A DNA stretch of 64,000 nucleotides from Actinopolyspora saharensis (GCF_900100925.1 NZ_FNKO01000001.1:1302001-1366000); one strand, 5' to 3'; shown: positions 32,974 through 42,531, counted from the first letter of the stretch. Notes: generated by a model not told the origin, from the sequence alone. Numbers and translations: made by a program.

Positions 32974-34176
32974 ATGTCTTTCCGGCTGTTGGTGCTCGCT
33001 GTCGGCACCTTCGTCGTCAACACCGGCTCGTATCTCGTAGCCGGAGTGCTGCCCGCGATCGCCGGCCACATCGGCGTGTCGGTGACGGTCGCGGGCCAGC
33101 TGGTCACCGTGCACGCGTTGACGTACGCGGTCAGCGCACCCGTGCTGTCCACGATGGTGTCCAGCTGGGAGCGGCGGCGGCTGTTGTGGTTCTCGCTGGG
33201 GCTGTTCGTGGCCAGCAACGTGGCCACGGCGCTGGCCCCGGACTTCGCCACCCTCACCGCCGCCCGCGTGCTCGGCGCGATCGGCGCGAGTCTGTTCACG
33301 CCCACGGCAGTGGTCATCGCCAGCGATCTGGTCCCGCTGGACCGGCGTGGCCGGGCGGTCTCGGTGGTGCTGTCCGGGTTGACGCTGGCCACGGTGATCG
33401 GGGTTCCCTCCGGTGTGCTGCTCAACGACGTGTTCGGCTACCAGGGGCTGTTCTGGCTGGTCGCGGCACTCGGTGTGATCGCCTCCCTCGCGCTGCGCGT
33501 GCTCCCCGCGGTTCCCGCGCCACCACCGATCCGGCTCGGCGAGCGGGTCGGTGTGCTGCGCAACCGGCCGGTCGTGCTGGTGCTGGCCGTGTCCGCGCTG
33601 GCTTCGCTGGCCGATTTCGCCGGTTACACGTACGCGGCGCCGATGCTCGAAGCGCTGACCGGGGTCAGCGCGGGCACGCTCGGTGTGCTGCTGTTCGTCT
33701 ACGGCGCGGCGGGCGCGACCGGCAATGTGGTGGTCGGGCGCGTCACCGACAGGTTCGGCTCGTCGGTCGGGATCGTCGGCTCGTTGCTGGTGCTCACCGC
33801 CGGTCTCGCTCTGCTGCCGCTGGCCGGCCCCTCACTTGCGGCCAGCGCGGTGCTGCTGGCCCTGTGGGGCTTCGGCGGATGGGGGATCATGCCCGCGGTG
33901 CAGCACAGGTTGATCGCGCTGAAACCGGCCATGGCCAGCGTGGTCATCGCCTTCAACTCCTCGGCGATGTATCTCGGCATGGGACTCGGCGGTGTCACCG
34001 GCGGTGCCGTCGTGGCCCGGTGGGGCTGGGGCGCGCTCGGGCCGGCTTCCGCGGTCGTGGCGCTGCTGGCGCTGCTGTTGCTGCGGTGGGTCCGGGACGG
34101 TGCGCGGCGGCCCGAGACCGTCGGGAACGCGGTCGAGCCCGCGGAACCGGCCGGAGCCGCCCTGCGGAACGGCTGA
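32974..34176 (+). CDS. MFS transporter, DHA1-type drug/sugar exporter
   Basis: 400 residues with twelve predicted membrane helices. LLVLAVGTFVVNTGSYLVAGVLP opens helix 1; LTAARVLGAIGASLFTPTAVVIA and the GYQGLFWLVAALGV stretch resemble DHA1-family efflux proteins (chloramphenicol/arabinose exporter group, CmlR/AraJ-like). ATG 32974 (MSFRLL) is preferred over ATG 32968 because GAAGG then lies 6 nt upstream. A strong hairpin precedes it. Inner membrane; substrate unknown. Confidence 0.88.
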   Translation: MSFRLLVLAVGTFVVNTGSYLVAGVLPAIAGHIGVSVTVAGQLVTVHALTYAVSAPVLSTMVSSWERRRLLWFSLGLFVASNVATALAPDFATLTAARVLGAIGASLFTPTAVVIASDLVPLDRRGRAVSVVLSGLTLATVIGVPSGVLLNDVFGYQGLFWLVAALGVIASLALRVLPAVPAPPPIRLGERVGVLRNRPVVLVLAVSALASLADFAGYTYAAPMLEALTGVSAGTLGVLLFVYGAAGATGNVVVGRVTDRFGSSVGIVGSLLVLTAGLALLPLAGPSLAASAVLLALWGFGGWGIMPAVQHRLIALKPAMASVVIAFNSSAMYLGMGLGGVTGGAVVARWGWGALGPASAVVALLALLLLRWVRDGARRPETVGNAVEPAEPAGAALRNG

Positions 34177-34313
34177 ACGAGCGTCACCGTGGCGCGGGAG
34201 GAGTTCCCGCGTCACACCGGTCGGATCGGTCGGTCCGCTCGCCGGGTCGAAGACCGACCCGTCCCCTGCGGGAGCTCCACGAGGTGGATTCCGGCACGGG
34301 GTGAGGAGTTCGG

Positions 34314-35330
34314 ATGTCTTCGATGCGCGCTGTACAGGTCGCCGAACCCGGCGGGCCGTTGGAGCTGGTCGACCGGCAAGTACCGGAGGTCTCCGCGGGT
34401 GAGGTGCGAGTCCGGGTCGAGGCCTGCGGAATCTGCCACAGCGACATGTGGGCCAAGGAGGGCGTGCTGCCGAGCACGCCCTACCCGATCGTTCCCGGTC
34501 ACGAGATCGTGGGCACGATCGACGAGGTCGGGCCCGGTGTGCGGGGGTCGTGGCAACGCGGGCAGCGGGTGGGGGTGGGCTGGTTCGGTGGGGCCTGCTA
34601 CCACTGCGAATCGTGCCGCCGCGGGGACTTCATCACCTGCGCCAACGGCAGGGTGCCCGGGATCACGTTCGACGGGGGCTACGCCGAGGCGGTGGTGGTG
34701 CCGGCCGACGCCTTGGCGCGGATGCCCGAGCAGCTGTCGGCCATCGAGGCGGCTCCCCTGCTGTGCGCCGGGGTGACCACTTATCACGCGCTGCGGGAGA
34801 GCCCGGCCCGCCCGGGAGACCGGGTGGCCGTGCTCGGCGTGGGTGGGCTGGGGCATCTCGGCATTCAGTTCGCCGCCAGAATGGGCATGGAGGTCGTGGC
34901 GATCTCGCGCGGTGCGGCGAAGGCGGAACTCGCCCGCGATCTCGGTGCGCACGAGCACATCGACAGCGACGCCACGGATCCGGGGCAGGCGCTGGCCGCC
35001 ACCGGCGGGGCGACGGTGGTGCTGGCCACGGCGGCCAGTGGGGCCGCGGCCGCCCGCGTGCTGCCCGGTCTCGCCCCGCGGGGGCAGCTGCTCGTCCTCG
35101 GCGCGGCGAGTGATCCGCTCGAGGTGGCACCGCCTTCCCTGATCACGCCGGCCGCCTCGATCGTGGGCCATCCCTCCGGCACGTCGAAGGACTCCGAGGA
35201 CACGTTGCGGTTCAGCAGGTTGACCGGTGTCCGGCCGATGATCGACACCGTGCCGCTGGACAAGGCCGCCCAGGCCTACGAGCGGATGATGAGCAACCAG
35301 GCTCGTTTCCGCGTCGTGCTGACGATGTAG
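34314..35330 (+). CDS. zinc-dependent alcohol dehydrogenase (MDR family)
   Basis: 338 residues. Catalytic zinc ligands lie in CGICHSD (C near 38) and PGHEIVG (H, E near 62). The structural zinc loop GACYHCESCRRGDFITC (about 93-109) has all four cysteines. VLGVGGLGHLGIQFA is the NAD(P) GxGxxG fold. The arrangement resembles AdhA/AdhP-type or cinnamyl-alcohol-dehydrogenase-like enzymes. GAGGAG precedes ATG 34314. An alpha/beta hydrolase follows 117 nt downstream on the same strand. Substrate unknown; NADP or NAD preference not decided. Confidence 0.92.
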   Translation: MSSMRAVQVAEPGGPLELVDRQVPEVSAGEVRVRVEACGICHSDMWAKEGVLPSTPYPIVPGHEIVGTIDEVGPGVRGSWQRGQRVGVGWFGGACYHCESCRRGDFITCANGRVPGITFDGGYAEAVVVPADALARMPEQLSAIEAAPLLCAGVTTYHALRESPARPGDRVAVLGVGGLGHLGIQFAARMGMEVVAISRGAAKAELARDLGAHEHIDSDATDPGQALAATGGATVVLATAASGAAAARVLPGLAPRGQLLVLGAASDPLEVAPPSLITPAASIVGHPSGTSKDSEDTLRFSRLTGVRPMIDTVPLDKAAQAYERMMSNQARFRVVLTM

Positions 35331-35447
35331 CCGGATCGCAGCGATTCCGCTGCCCGTCCCCGGTCCCGCCCGGCATCCGGGGCCGGCTGGGCCGGCTCCG
35401 CGCGCGGTGACGTTTCGGGGGAGCCGGCCGCGGAAATCCGGCCGGGC

Positions 35448-36266
35448 ATGGTGGATGTGCGCAGAGAAGAGGTCGACGTCGACGGCACGCGGATGTCCTA
35501 TCTGGCCGCCGGGGAGCACGGCCCGGTGGTTCTGCTGCTGCACGGGACTTTCTGGAGTCGCGTGTGGCAGCCCGTGATGGCCCGGCTCGGGCAGGTGTGC
35601 CGGCCCGTGGCGATGGACCTGCCGGGGTTCGGCTACTCCGACGGTGAGCTGTCCTCCCCGGAGGGGGCGACCGTGCCCGCGCTGGCCGAGATCGTGCACA
35701 GCTTCGCCGAACGGCTCGGTGTCCGGCAGTACGCCGTGGTCGGTCACGACATCGGTGGGGCGATCGCCCAGCACCTCGCCGCGTACCGGGAGGAAGTGGT
35801 GACCCGGCTGGCGTTGGTCAACGGTGTGGTGCTGGATTCGTGGCCGGTCCCGGCGGTGGAGCGTTTCCAGGACCCGCAGGTCCGGGCCGAGACCACCGTC
35901 GAGGACCTGCTTCGGACACGTCGTACGGCCATGGGCAGGACGACCGTGCGGGAGCTGAGCGAGGCCGAGCTCGACGAGTACCTGGATCCCTGGCGGGACG
36001 AGCGCCGGGTGCGCTCGTGGATGTCGATGGCCGCGGCCGCCGACTCCCGCTACACCACCGAGGTGGTCGACAAGTTGCGTGCGCGAACGCTGCCGATGCT
36101 GCTCGTGTGGGGCACCGACGACGAGTTCCAGCGGCTGGAGTACGCCGAGCGGTTCGTCCGCCAGTTCCCGCAGGCCGAGCTGGTGCGGGTGACCGGCAAG
36201 CACATCCCCACCGAGGACTCCCCGCAGGAGATCGGTGACGCGCTGGCAGGCTTCCTCACCGGCTGA
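35448..36266 (+). CDS. alpha/beta hydrolase (epoxide hydrolase/haloalkane dehalogenase-like)
   Basis: 272 residues. The oxyanion motif is LLHGTFWSR, the nucleophile elbow VGHDIGGAIAQ near residue 101 carries Asp rather than Ser, and GKHIPTEDSPQE near 252 provides the His. An Asp nucleophile in G-H-D-I-G-G is the pattern of epoxide hydrolases and haloalkane or haloacetate dehalogenases. Start ATG 35448; no strong ribosome site. It ends in front of a bidirectional hairpin shared with the convergent GH3 gene. Confidence 0.88.
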   Translation: MVDVRREEVDVDGTRMSYLAAGEHGPVVLLLHGTFWSRVWQPVMARLGQVCRPVAMDLPGFGYSDGELSSPEGATVPALAEIVHSFAERLGVRQYAVVGHDIGGAIAQHLAAYREEVVTRLALVNGVVLDSWPVPAVERFQDPQVRAETTVEDLLRTRRTAMGRTTVRELSEAELDEYLDPWRDERRVRSWMSMAAAADSRYTTEVVDKLRARTLPMLLVWGTDDEFQRLEYAERFVRQFPQAELVRVTGKHIPTEDSPQEIGDALAGFLTG

Positions 36267-36294
36267 TCGGCAGCGCTTCCTCCGCTCACCGAGC

Positions 36295-36323
36295 CCCGCT
36301 CCCGGTTGTGCGCCGGGAGCGGG
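36295..36323. terminator. bidirectional terminator between hydrolase and GH3 genes
   Basis: CCCGCTCCCGG (36295-36305) and CCGGGAGCGGG (36313-36323): perfect 11-bp stem with a 7-nt loop in the 67-bp space between two convergent genes. Confidence 0.75.
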
Positions 36324-36333
36324 CGGTGCGGCT

Positions 36334-38616
36334 TCAGGGGCGTTGCGCGTTGACGACCTCGAGCATCTCGGCGATGCGTTCGCGGCTGAACTCCTCCCCG
36401 AGGAAGGTGGGCAGCCGGTCCAGCGGGAACGATTCCATCATGCTCACCAGTCCCGGATCGTTCAGCGCGGTGGACAGGACCTCCGCCCCGGAGGCCTGTT
36501 CGACCATCCGCTGCAGCACCTGCCGAGCCTGCGGGTCCCGCAGCAGCTCGCCGAGGGAGGACTGCAGGGTCAACGGTGCGCGCGTCTCGTCACCGGCGAC
36601 CTCGACCGTGCCCTTCAGCCGGATGTCGCGGCTGGATGAGCCCACCTCGACGGTGTGCTCTCCTCCCTCGACCACCCAGCTGCCGAACCGGGTGTCCCAG
36701 TGGGCCAGGTCGTGCCTGGGCAGTTCGATGGTCACCTCGCGCTGCTGTCCGGGTTGCAGCTCCACGCAGGCGAATCCCTTGAGCTCCCGCGGCGGGCGGG
36801 TCACCGCGGAGTCGGGCACGCCGGTGTAGACCTGCACGACTTCGCGCCCTGCGCGTTGTCCGGTGTTGGTGATCGTGGCACGCACCGTTGTGCCCGCCTC
36901 GTGGGCGCGCAGCGACAGGTCCGAGTAGGCGAAGGACGTGTAGGACAATCCGTGACCGAACGGGAAGCGCACGGCGAAGTCCCTGGCGTCGTACCACCGG
37001 TAGCCGACGAACAGTCCCTCCCCGTAGCGCACGTGGCCGTTCTCTCCGGGGAAGTCGAGGTAGGCCGGGGTGTCGGCCAAACGCATCGGCACGGTCTCGG
37101 TGAGCCGCCCGGAGGGGTTGACGTCGCCGTAGAGCACGTCGGCCAGTGCCCCGCCGCCTGCCTGCCCGAGCAGCCATCCCTCGACCAGGGCGGGAACCCG
37201 GTCGACGAACAGCGCCGGGTCCACGACGCCGCCGTTGGACAGCACGACCACGGTGCGCGGGTTGACGTCGAGCACGGCGTCGAGCAGTTCCAGCTGCGTC
37301 GCGGGCAGCCGCAGGTCCGCGCGGTCGTAGCCCTCGGATTCCGCGGAGTCGGGCAGCCCCAGGAACACGAGGGCGACCTCGGCCGCGGCCGCGGCTTCGA
37401 CGGCTTGCCGGCGCAGCGACTCCTGGTCGGTGCCGGCCTCGTCGAAGGTGAAACCAGCAGCGAAGGTGACCTGCTCCGTGCCGGCACGAGTGCGCAGCGC
37501 CTCGAGCGCGCTGTCCAGGGCCGTGGGGTTGATCAACGAGCTTCCCCCGCCCTGGTAGCGCGGTGTGCGGGCGAACTCGCCGATGACCGAGACCGAGGTC
37601 TCGGCGGACAGCGGCAGCACGTCGTCCGCGTTCTTCAGCAGCACCACGCTGCGCGCGGCCACTTCGCGGGCGAGTTCGTGGTGCGTGCGCGGATCGGTCT
37701 CCGAGGGGTGGTGGGACTGCGGCCGCGTGGTGCGCTCGACCAGGCCCGCCACGCGGGAAGCGGCCGTGTCCAGCGTGGCCTCGTCGAGTTCCCCCGACCG
37801 GACGGCCGTGACGATGCGCTGGTCGGATTCCGCGCCGCCTGCGGGCATCTCCAGGTCGAGTCCCGCGCTGAGGGCGGCTGCGCGTTCGTTGACCGCGCCC
37901 CAGTCGGACACGACGAGCCCGTCGAAGCCCCATTCCCGCCGCAGCACCGTGTCCAGCAGCCACGAGTTCTCGGCGGCGTGGACGCCGTTGACGCGGTTGT
38001 ACGAGCACATCACCGTCCAGGGCTGTTGCTCGGTGACCACGCGTTCGAAACCGCGCAGGTAGATCTCCCGCAGCGGTCGTTCGTCGATGTCGGCGCTGAC
38101 CCGCATGCGGTCGTGTTCCTGGTTGTTGGCGGCGAAGTGCTTCGGCGAGGCACCGACCCCCTGGCTCTGCAGGCCGCGCACGAGCGCGCCCGCCAGCACA
38201 CCGCTGACGATCGGGTCCTCGGAGAGGTACTCGAAGTTGCGCCCGCACAGCGGGGACCGTTTGATGTTGAGACCGGGCCCGAGCAGCACGTGGACCCCCG
38301 CGGCACGTGCCTCCGCGCCGAGGGCCCGACCGACGCGTTCCAGCAGTTCCGGATCGAAGGAGGAGCCCATGGCCACGGCTGGGGGAAAGCACGTGGCAGG
38401 GACGCTGTCCCCGAGTCCGAGGTGATCACCGGTGCCGGCCTGTTTGCGGACTCCGTGCGGGCCGTCGGTGAGCACGATCGAGGGCAGGCCCAACCGCTCG
38501 ACGGGGGTGGTGTGCCAGAACCCTTCCCCGCTGGTGAGCGCGGCCTTCTCCTCGAGCGTGAGCGCGGCCGCGAGTTCCTCGGACGACGAGGTGGTGCCGT
38601 TCGTGGTGTCGGTCAT
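36334..38616 (-). CDS. GH3 beta-glycosidase
   Basis: 760 residues. The catalytic nucleophile Asp is in LVVSDWGAVNERAAALSAGLD (about residue 235); KHFAANNQEHDRMRVSADID is the substrate-binding loop. The C-terminal sandwich domain (ARSVVLLKNADDVLPLS) and the Fn3-like domain (GREVVQVYTGVPDSAV, PRELKGFACVELQPGQ) follow, giving the usual three-domain GH3 layout with a 100-residue tail. No signal peptide, so probably cytoplasmic, acting on imported oligosaccharides. Start ATG 38616. The frame is open to 38922 but the added residues are not family-like. Confidence 0.92.
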   Translation of the reverse strand: MTDTTNGTTSSSEELAAALTLEEKAALTSGEGFWHTTPVERLGLPSIVLTDGPHGVRKQAGTGDHLGLGDSVPATCFPPAVAMGSSFDPELLERVGRALGAEARAAGVHVLLGPGLNIKRSPLCGRNFEYLSEDPIVSGVLAGALVRGLQSQGVGASPKHFAANNQEHDRMRVSADIDERPLREIYLRGFERVVTEQQPWTVMCSYNRVNGVHAAENSWLLDTVLRREWGFDGLVVSDWGAVNERAAALSAGLDLEMPAGGAESDQRIVTAVRSGELDEATLDTAASRVAGLVERTTRPQSHHPSETDPRTHHELAREVAARSVVLLKNADDVLPLSAETSVSVIGEFARTPRYQGGGSSLINPTALDSALEALRTRAGTEQVTFAAGFTFDEAGTDQESLRRQAVEAAAAAEVALVFLGLPDSAESEGYDRADLRLPATQLELLDAVLDVNPRTVVVLSNGGVVDPALFVDRVPALVEGWLLGQAGGGALADVLYGDVNPSGRLTETVPMRLADTPAYLDFPGENGHVRYGEGLFVGYRWYDARDFAVRFPFGHGLSYTSFAYSDLSLRAHEAGTTVRATITNTGQRAGREVVQVYTGVPDSAVTRPPRELKGFACVELQPGQQREVTIELPRHDLAHWDTRFGSWVVEGGEHTVEVGSSSRDIRLKGTVEVAGDETRAPLTLQSSLGELLRDPQARQVLQRMVEQASGAEVLSTALNDPGLVSMMESFPLDRLPTFLGEEFSRERIAEMLEVVNAQRP

Positions 38617-39116
38617 GGATATTCGTGATCTCCGGGGTCGGATACGTCGAGGTCCCGGTCCACCTGGCGAGCCGTTGCCTCGGGCGCGACGGTGAGCCAC
38701 CAGAACCGTATAGCATTCGGCTCCCGCGCCTGCGTCGTGAATCGGCGGGTCGTGCTGACAAGCCCGATACGGCGTGGAACCAGGGGTGGGAGCTCGGGCG
38801 TGCGGCGGTGCGTCGACGTGCGGAGCCGGTGTGCCCGTGGCACCTCTTCGTGTGATCAACGCCAAAAATCGGCGCAGCAGCCTTGAAAAACTAGGACTGT
38901 GGTTCCAGAATTTTTGGTGCAAGCGCTAGGAGAAAGCAGACGAGCCGGGAGGTGATCGCGAGCTTTCCCCTTCGCTCTCGCTTTCCTTCTCGGGCCGCTC
39001 GACGGTGACGGAGTTCCTCCCAGTCACCTCGTCCGGCCGCACCTTCCGCACAAGTTGCTGATCGAGCACTGCTGTGAACGCTTCTTTGGTTGCGAGTGGG
39101 AAAGGAGTCAATCGAA
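38617..39116. other. 500-bp divergent intergenic region between GH3 and hsp20 genes
   Basis: No gene recognised. GGTGCAAGCGCTAGG at 38916-38930 resembles a LacI-family half palindrome (core AGCGCT) and could control the GH3 gene. No HAIR-type inverted repeat (CTTGAGT-N7-ACTCAAG) for HspR was found. Confidence 0.35.
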
Positions 39117-39563
39117 ATGACCACGACATTCGACCCGCTGTTCCGTGACCTGAACAGGCTGGCCACCGAGGTCTTCGGCAGCGACCGCGCTCCCCAGTCG
39201 ATGGCCATGGATGCCTACCGCGCCGGGGACAACTACGTGGTCGAGTTCGATCTCCCCGGGGTCGACCCGAGCACGCTGGAGGTCAGTGCCGAGAACCGGA
39301 CGCTGACCGTGCGCGCCGAGCGCAAAACCCAGCGGGACAACCGCTCGGATTCCGGGGTCAGCTACGTGGCCGCGGAGCGCCCGCGGGGGACGTTCTCCCG
39401 GCAGCTCTCGCTCGGTGACGGGCTGGACGTGGACAACATCAGCGCCGACTACACCGACGGGGTGCTGACGGTGACGCTGCCGGTGGCCGAGCGGGCGAAA
39501 CCGCGGCAGGTCAAGGTCGAGCACGGGGGCGGCCGTCGGGTCATCGAGGGCGGCAACAGCTGA
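39117..39563 (+). CDS. Hsp20/alpha-crystallin small heat-shock protein
   Basis: 148 residues with the alpha-crystallin domain at about residues 35-130: YVVEFDLPGVDPSTLEVSAE, LTVRAERK, RPRGTFSRQLSLGDGLDVDN, and the closing ADYTDGVLTVTLPVAERAKP. ATP-independent chaperone that binds unfolding proteins in the cytoplasm. AAAGGAG precedes ATG 39117. A MerR/HspR-like regulator follows 53 nt downstream, giving an hsp20-regulator stress operon of the kind common in actinobacteria. Confidence 0.95.
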   Translation: MTTTFDPLFRDLNRLATEVFGSDRAPQSMAMDAYRAGDNYVVEFDLPGVDPSTLEVSAENRTLTVRAERKTQRDNRSDSGVSYVAAERPRGTFSRQLSLGDGLDVDNISADYTDGVLTVTLPVAERAKPRQVKVEHGGGRRVIEGGNS

Positions 39564-39616
39564 CCCCGATGTTCCGCGGCGGGCGTGAACACCGGCTCCG
39601 AGGATCAGGAGGCACC

Positions 39617-39973
39617 ATGCCCGACGTCCCAGGTCCCACCGATCGCGCCGCCAGCGCGTTCGACGACGTCGACTATCCGGCGTACACCATGGGCCGCGCC
39701 TCCGAGATCCTCGGGGTCACCCCCGACTTTCTGCGCAGTCTGGACAACACCACGGATCTGCTGACGCCCACGCGCTCCGGGGGAGGTCATCGCCGCTACA
39801 GCCGTAAGCAGCTGCGCCTGGCCGCTCGAGTGCGCGAGCTTCTCGACCAGAAGCACACGCTGCTGAGCGCGGCGTCCCGCATCGCCGAACTCGAACGCGA
39901 TCTTCAGGAGACGCGGGAGCGGCTCGCCGAGTTCGAGACCCCTCCTCCGGGGCGTGGCAGCGAGTTCAGTTGA
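39617..39973 (+). CDS. MerR-type (HspR-like) regulator
   Basis: 118 residues. [22 protein letters not shown] is a MerR-type winged helix-turn-helix, [24 protein letters not shown] is the characteristic second part, and a C-terminal coiled coil ([18 protein letters not shown]) follows. There is no effector domain. Similar proteins are paired with Hsp20 genes and annotated as MerR or HspR-like repressors. AGGAGG precedes ATG 39617. Likely autoregulates the hsp20 operon (inference). Confidence 0.88.
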   Translation: MPDVPGPTDRAASAFDDVDYPAYTMGRASEILGVTPDFLRSLDNTTDLLTPTRSGGGHRRYSRKQLRLAARVRELLDQKHTLLSAASRIAELERDLQETRERLAEFETPPPGRGSEFS

Positions 39974-40484
39974 CGCGCGCGGCGTAGCCCTCGGGCAGTT
40001 CCTCGGGGGCTTCCGCGACGACTTGCTCGTCGTTGTCACCGCGGTCCTCCAGGAAGGTGATCCTGGCGAACTCGGGCACGGTGTAGATCGGGTAGGTGGG
40101 CCCCTGGTCGCGGTAGCGACGCATCGCGTCCAGGTGCTCGTTCTGGAAGCACACGGTGCGCTCCGGATGCTGGTGCACCCACTGGGGGAAGAAGATCACG
40201 CCGTGCAGCCGTCGTTCGGCGAGCAGCACGTTGACGCTGACCGAGGTTCCCGTGGGTTCGTTCCAGGACACCTTGTAGCTGTCCTCGCCGAGTCGGACGA
40301 GGTCGACGGGCTGGTCCTTGACCCAGCGACCACCGACCATCCCGCTGTGGATGCGGTAGTCGATCGTCGTGGAGTTCTTCACGTACATCTCGTACTGCCA
40401 GCCGTTGTCGTAGGTGTAGATGAAGTGCTTGCCGACTATGCCGACCAGGTCCTGCGTGGGGGCCGCCGAGGACATGGCTGTCAT
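39966..40484 (-). CDS. padC: phenolic acid decarboxylase
   Basis: 172 residues. [54 protein letters not shown] and [20 protein letters not shown] are diagnostic of the PAD family, which decarboxylates p-coumaric, ferulic and caffeic acids to vinyl phenols using a Tyr/Arg/Glu active site in a lipocalin-like barrel. Cytoplasmic detoxification enzyme. GAGAGGAG precedes ATG 40484. Divergent from a MarR regulator with palindromic sites near both starts. Its 3' end overlaps the MerR-like gene by 8 nt. Confidence 0.95.
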   Translation of the reverse strand: MTAMSSAAPTQDLVGIVGKHFIYTYDNGWQYEMYVKNSTTIDYRIHSGMVGGRWVKDQPVDLVRLGEDSYKVSWNEPTGTSVSVNVLLAERRLHGVIFFPQWVHQHPERTVCFQNEHLDAMRRYRDQGPTYPIYTVPEFARITFLEDRGDNDEQVVAEAPEELPEGYAARVN

Positions 40485-40536
40485 CGTTTCTGCTCCTCTC
40501 GTTCCGCTGCACTGACACTTTCATTTTGCTACAAAC

Positions 40537-40555
40537 TAGTTTTGCTGCAAAGTTA
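40537..40555. promoter_or_regulatory. imperfect MarR-type operator at the padC promoter
   Basis: TAGTTTTGCTGCAAAGTTA is a 9-1-9 inverted repeat with two mismatches, resembling the perfect site at 40767-40785. It lies 53 nt before the padC ATG, within a tract TTTTGCTACAAACTAG that carries a further half-site. Confidence 0.55.
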
Positions 40556-40766
40556 AGTTGCGTCACAGCGGTCCGCTCACCCCGAGGCGGCACACCCCCA
40601 CTCGCCCTCCGGACACGTCTCCCCTCGCAGGGACCTCTTCAAAGCATCATTTCGTCACGGTGACACCTGCCGGGTACGGCGAACGGGGACGCGCCGCGAG
40701 GAGGCTTCCGCGAGACAGCTAGACTCGCTCGAGACGATCTGGCCCACAGTTCTGCTTGCAGCAAAA

Positions 40767-40785
40767 TAGTTTTGTCACAAAACTA
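40767..40785. promoter_or_regulatory. perfect MarR-type operator upstream of marR
   Basis: TAGTTTTGTCACAAAACTA: nine-base arms around one central base, 20 nt before the marR ATG. The geometry suits a MarR dimer, and the site shares TAGTTTTG with the padC site. Confidence 0.7.
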
Positions 40786-40804
40786 GATGTGGCACGATGG
40801 ACCG

Positions 40805-41275
40805 ATGGACATCGCCACCTCGCTCAGTCGCCTGCTCGGTCCCCTGCGCAGAGCCGTGCTGCGTTCCACCAGAGCCGCCGAGGACCTGCCCGACCTGCCC
40901 GAAGCCCAGATCGAACTGCTGCGCGCGCTGGCCGCCGAAGGCCCCATGGGCACCAAAGCGGCAGCGGAACGGCTGCGCACCTCCCCCGCCACGGTCAGCA
41001 ATCTCGTGCGGACGATGAGCGCTGCCGGACTGATCGACCGGCAGACCTCGCCCAACGACCTGCGCACCGTGAACCTGTCGGTAACCACCACCGCACAGCA
41101 ACTGCTGCACCGTTACGACGCGGCCAGCAGGACCACGCTGGAACAGGCGATGTCCGGTCTCTCCGACGAGGACCGCGACGCCCTGGCCCGGGCCGTGCCC
41201 GCGCTGGAACGACTGACCGCGGAACTGGACTCGCGCTCGGCGCACAAACCGGGCACCACCGGAGCGGCGGAGTGA
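40805..41275 (+). CDS. MarR family transcriptional regulator
   Basis: 156 residues. LPEAQIELLRALAAEGPMGT, KAAAERLRTSPATVSNLVRT and MSAAGLIDRQTSPNDLRTVN form the winged helix with its D-x-R wing. It is divergent from the phenolic acid decarboxylase gene, and matching palindromes lie at both promoters, so it is probably the phenolic-acid-responsive repressor of padC, taking the place of PadR in other bacteria. Start ATG 40805 (MDIATS); an ATG 18 nt upstream is also open. Confidence 0.9.
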   Translation: MDIATSLSRLLGPLRRAVLRSTRAAEDLPDLPEAQIELLRALAAEGPMGTKAAAERLRTSPATVSNLVRTMSAAGLIDRQTSPNDLRTVNLSVTTTAQQLLHRYDAASRTTLEQAMSGLSDEDRDALARAVPALERLTAELDSRSAHKPGTTGAAE

Positions 41276-41309
41276 CGCACTGCCGCCCCGCAGCGAGCGG
41301 TGCGTTCCC

Positions 41310-42332
41310 CTACTCCAGCGGCAGCTCCTGCCAACTGGCCCCGCCGTCGACGGTGCGCAGCACCACCCCGTGTTCCCCCGTGCCGGAACCGTGGACGACC
41401 ACTCCGCGCACGGGGTCCTGAAAGTCCAGATCGAGCAGCGAGGGCGGCTCCCGACGCAGCGCCGTTTCCCAGCTGTCGCCCGCGTCGGTGGACCGGAACA
41501 GGAAACCGAATCCACCTCCCACGGAGCTCAGCAGCGCCGAGAACGGCGTGGGCACGGCGAGACCGCGTGTGGTCCCGGGCGCGGGAGCCCGTCCGAGCGT
41601 CTCGAACGGGGCGCCGTTGACCGAGCACTTCAGGTCCTTGTAGGTGTGCCCGGGAGGCTGGTCCGCCTGGTAACCGCACACCGCGAACACCGCGGCGGAG
41701 TCCCCGGGCGGCAGCGCGAGCCTGGGGGCCATGTGCACCTCGGAACACGGTGGCGCCTTCTCCTGCCAGTGTCGACCGTCCTCGGTGATCCAGTAACGTC
41801 CCGCTGCCTCGCCACCGCCGAGTGTCACGAAAGCCGCCTCCTCGGAGACGACCACCGAGCCGCCGCTCGGCCCGGGGATTTCCAGTCCCGGCACCGGCTC
41901 CCAGCGCGTCTCGGACACCGGGGAGCTGAACAGCCGGGTCCGTCTGTCCTCGTCGGGTCCCGAGGTGATCACGGCGTAGGCGGTGCTCGATCCGGAGTCC
42001 ACGGCCCCGACGAGAATCTGCGGCCGCGTGTCGGCGAGCTCGACCCGGTGCCAGCTCTCCGCGGCGTCGTGCGTGGCCAGCACGGTTTCGCCGTTGGTGA
42101 CCAGCACGTCCTCCTCGTTGGCCGCGTGCACTCGGACGTGCCCGGAGAACGGGGTCACCGTCACCTCCGGGGCTGCCCGCCGTCGCCAGGTCAATCCACC
42201 GTTGACGGTGTGCAGCAGGGCCGTTTGGGTGGTGGCGTTCTCCTGGGCGAACCCGAGGACCCAGCCGCAGCGGGCGTTGGTCCACGAGGTCGAGGTCGGA
42301 ACGAACCTGTGGGGAAGCCCCGGTTCTGCCAT
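41310..42332 (-). CDS. BNR/Ycf48-like beta-propeller protein
   Basis: 340 residues with repeated sialidase/Ycf48-type blade motifs: HTVNGGLTWRR, ATHDAAESWHRVE, ITEDGRHWQE, STDAGDSWETAL and RTVDGGASWQELP, spaced 45-60 residues apart. Such propellers bind ligands or assemble complexes and lack an evident catalytic set. There is no signal peptide. ATG 42332 is chosen because GAGGAGAG lies just upstream. Convergent with marR. Function unknown. Confidence 0.78.
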   Translation of the reverse strand: MAEPGLPHRFVPTSTSWTNARCGWVLGFAQENATTQTALLHTVNGGLTWRRRAAPEVTVTPFSGHVRVHAANEEDVLVTNGETVLATHDAAESWHRVELADTRPQILVGAVDSGSSTAYAVITSGPDEDRRTRLFSSPVSETRWEPVPGLEIPGPSGGSVVVSEEAAFVTLGGGEAAGRYWITEDGRHWQEKAPPCSEVHMAPRLALPPGDSAAVFAVCGYQADQPPGHTYKDLKCSVNGAPFETLGRAPAPGTTRGLAVPTPFSALLSSVGGGFGFLFRSTDAGDSWETALRREPPSLLDLDFQDPVRGVVVHGSGTGEHGVVLRTVDGGASWQELPLE

Positions 42333-42531
42333 GTTCTCTCCTCGCCGGCGTCGTCGTGTCCGCAAGGTGGGCCACGGGGAGCTTCACGTGAGCAGCACCG
42401 CCGACGAGCAGTGTCGCACCGCGGGGGGAGGTGCGGCTGCATTTTCACGCTACAGGGGGACCGCGGGGCGTCGAGGGGTCAGCGCAGCCGCCGTGCCGCC
42501 GCGCTCGCCCCGATCACCAGCAACGGCGTGG

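Noticed and set aside
34212..36203. 663-codon minus-strand frame opposite alcohol dehydrogenase and hydrolase genes
   Set aside because: Antisense shadow with low-complexity translation, contradicting two genes with intact active-site motifs.
38931..39116. HAIR element expected for an HspR-type regulator
   Set aside because: No CTTGAGT-N7-ACTCAAG or close variant is visible upstream of hsp20.
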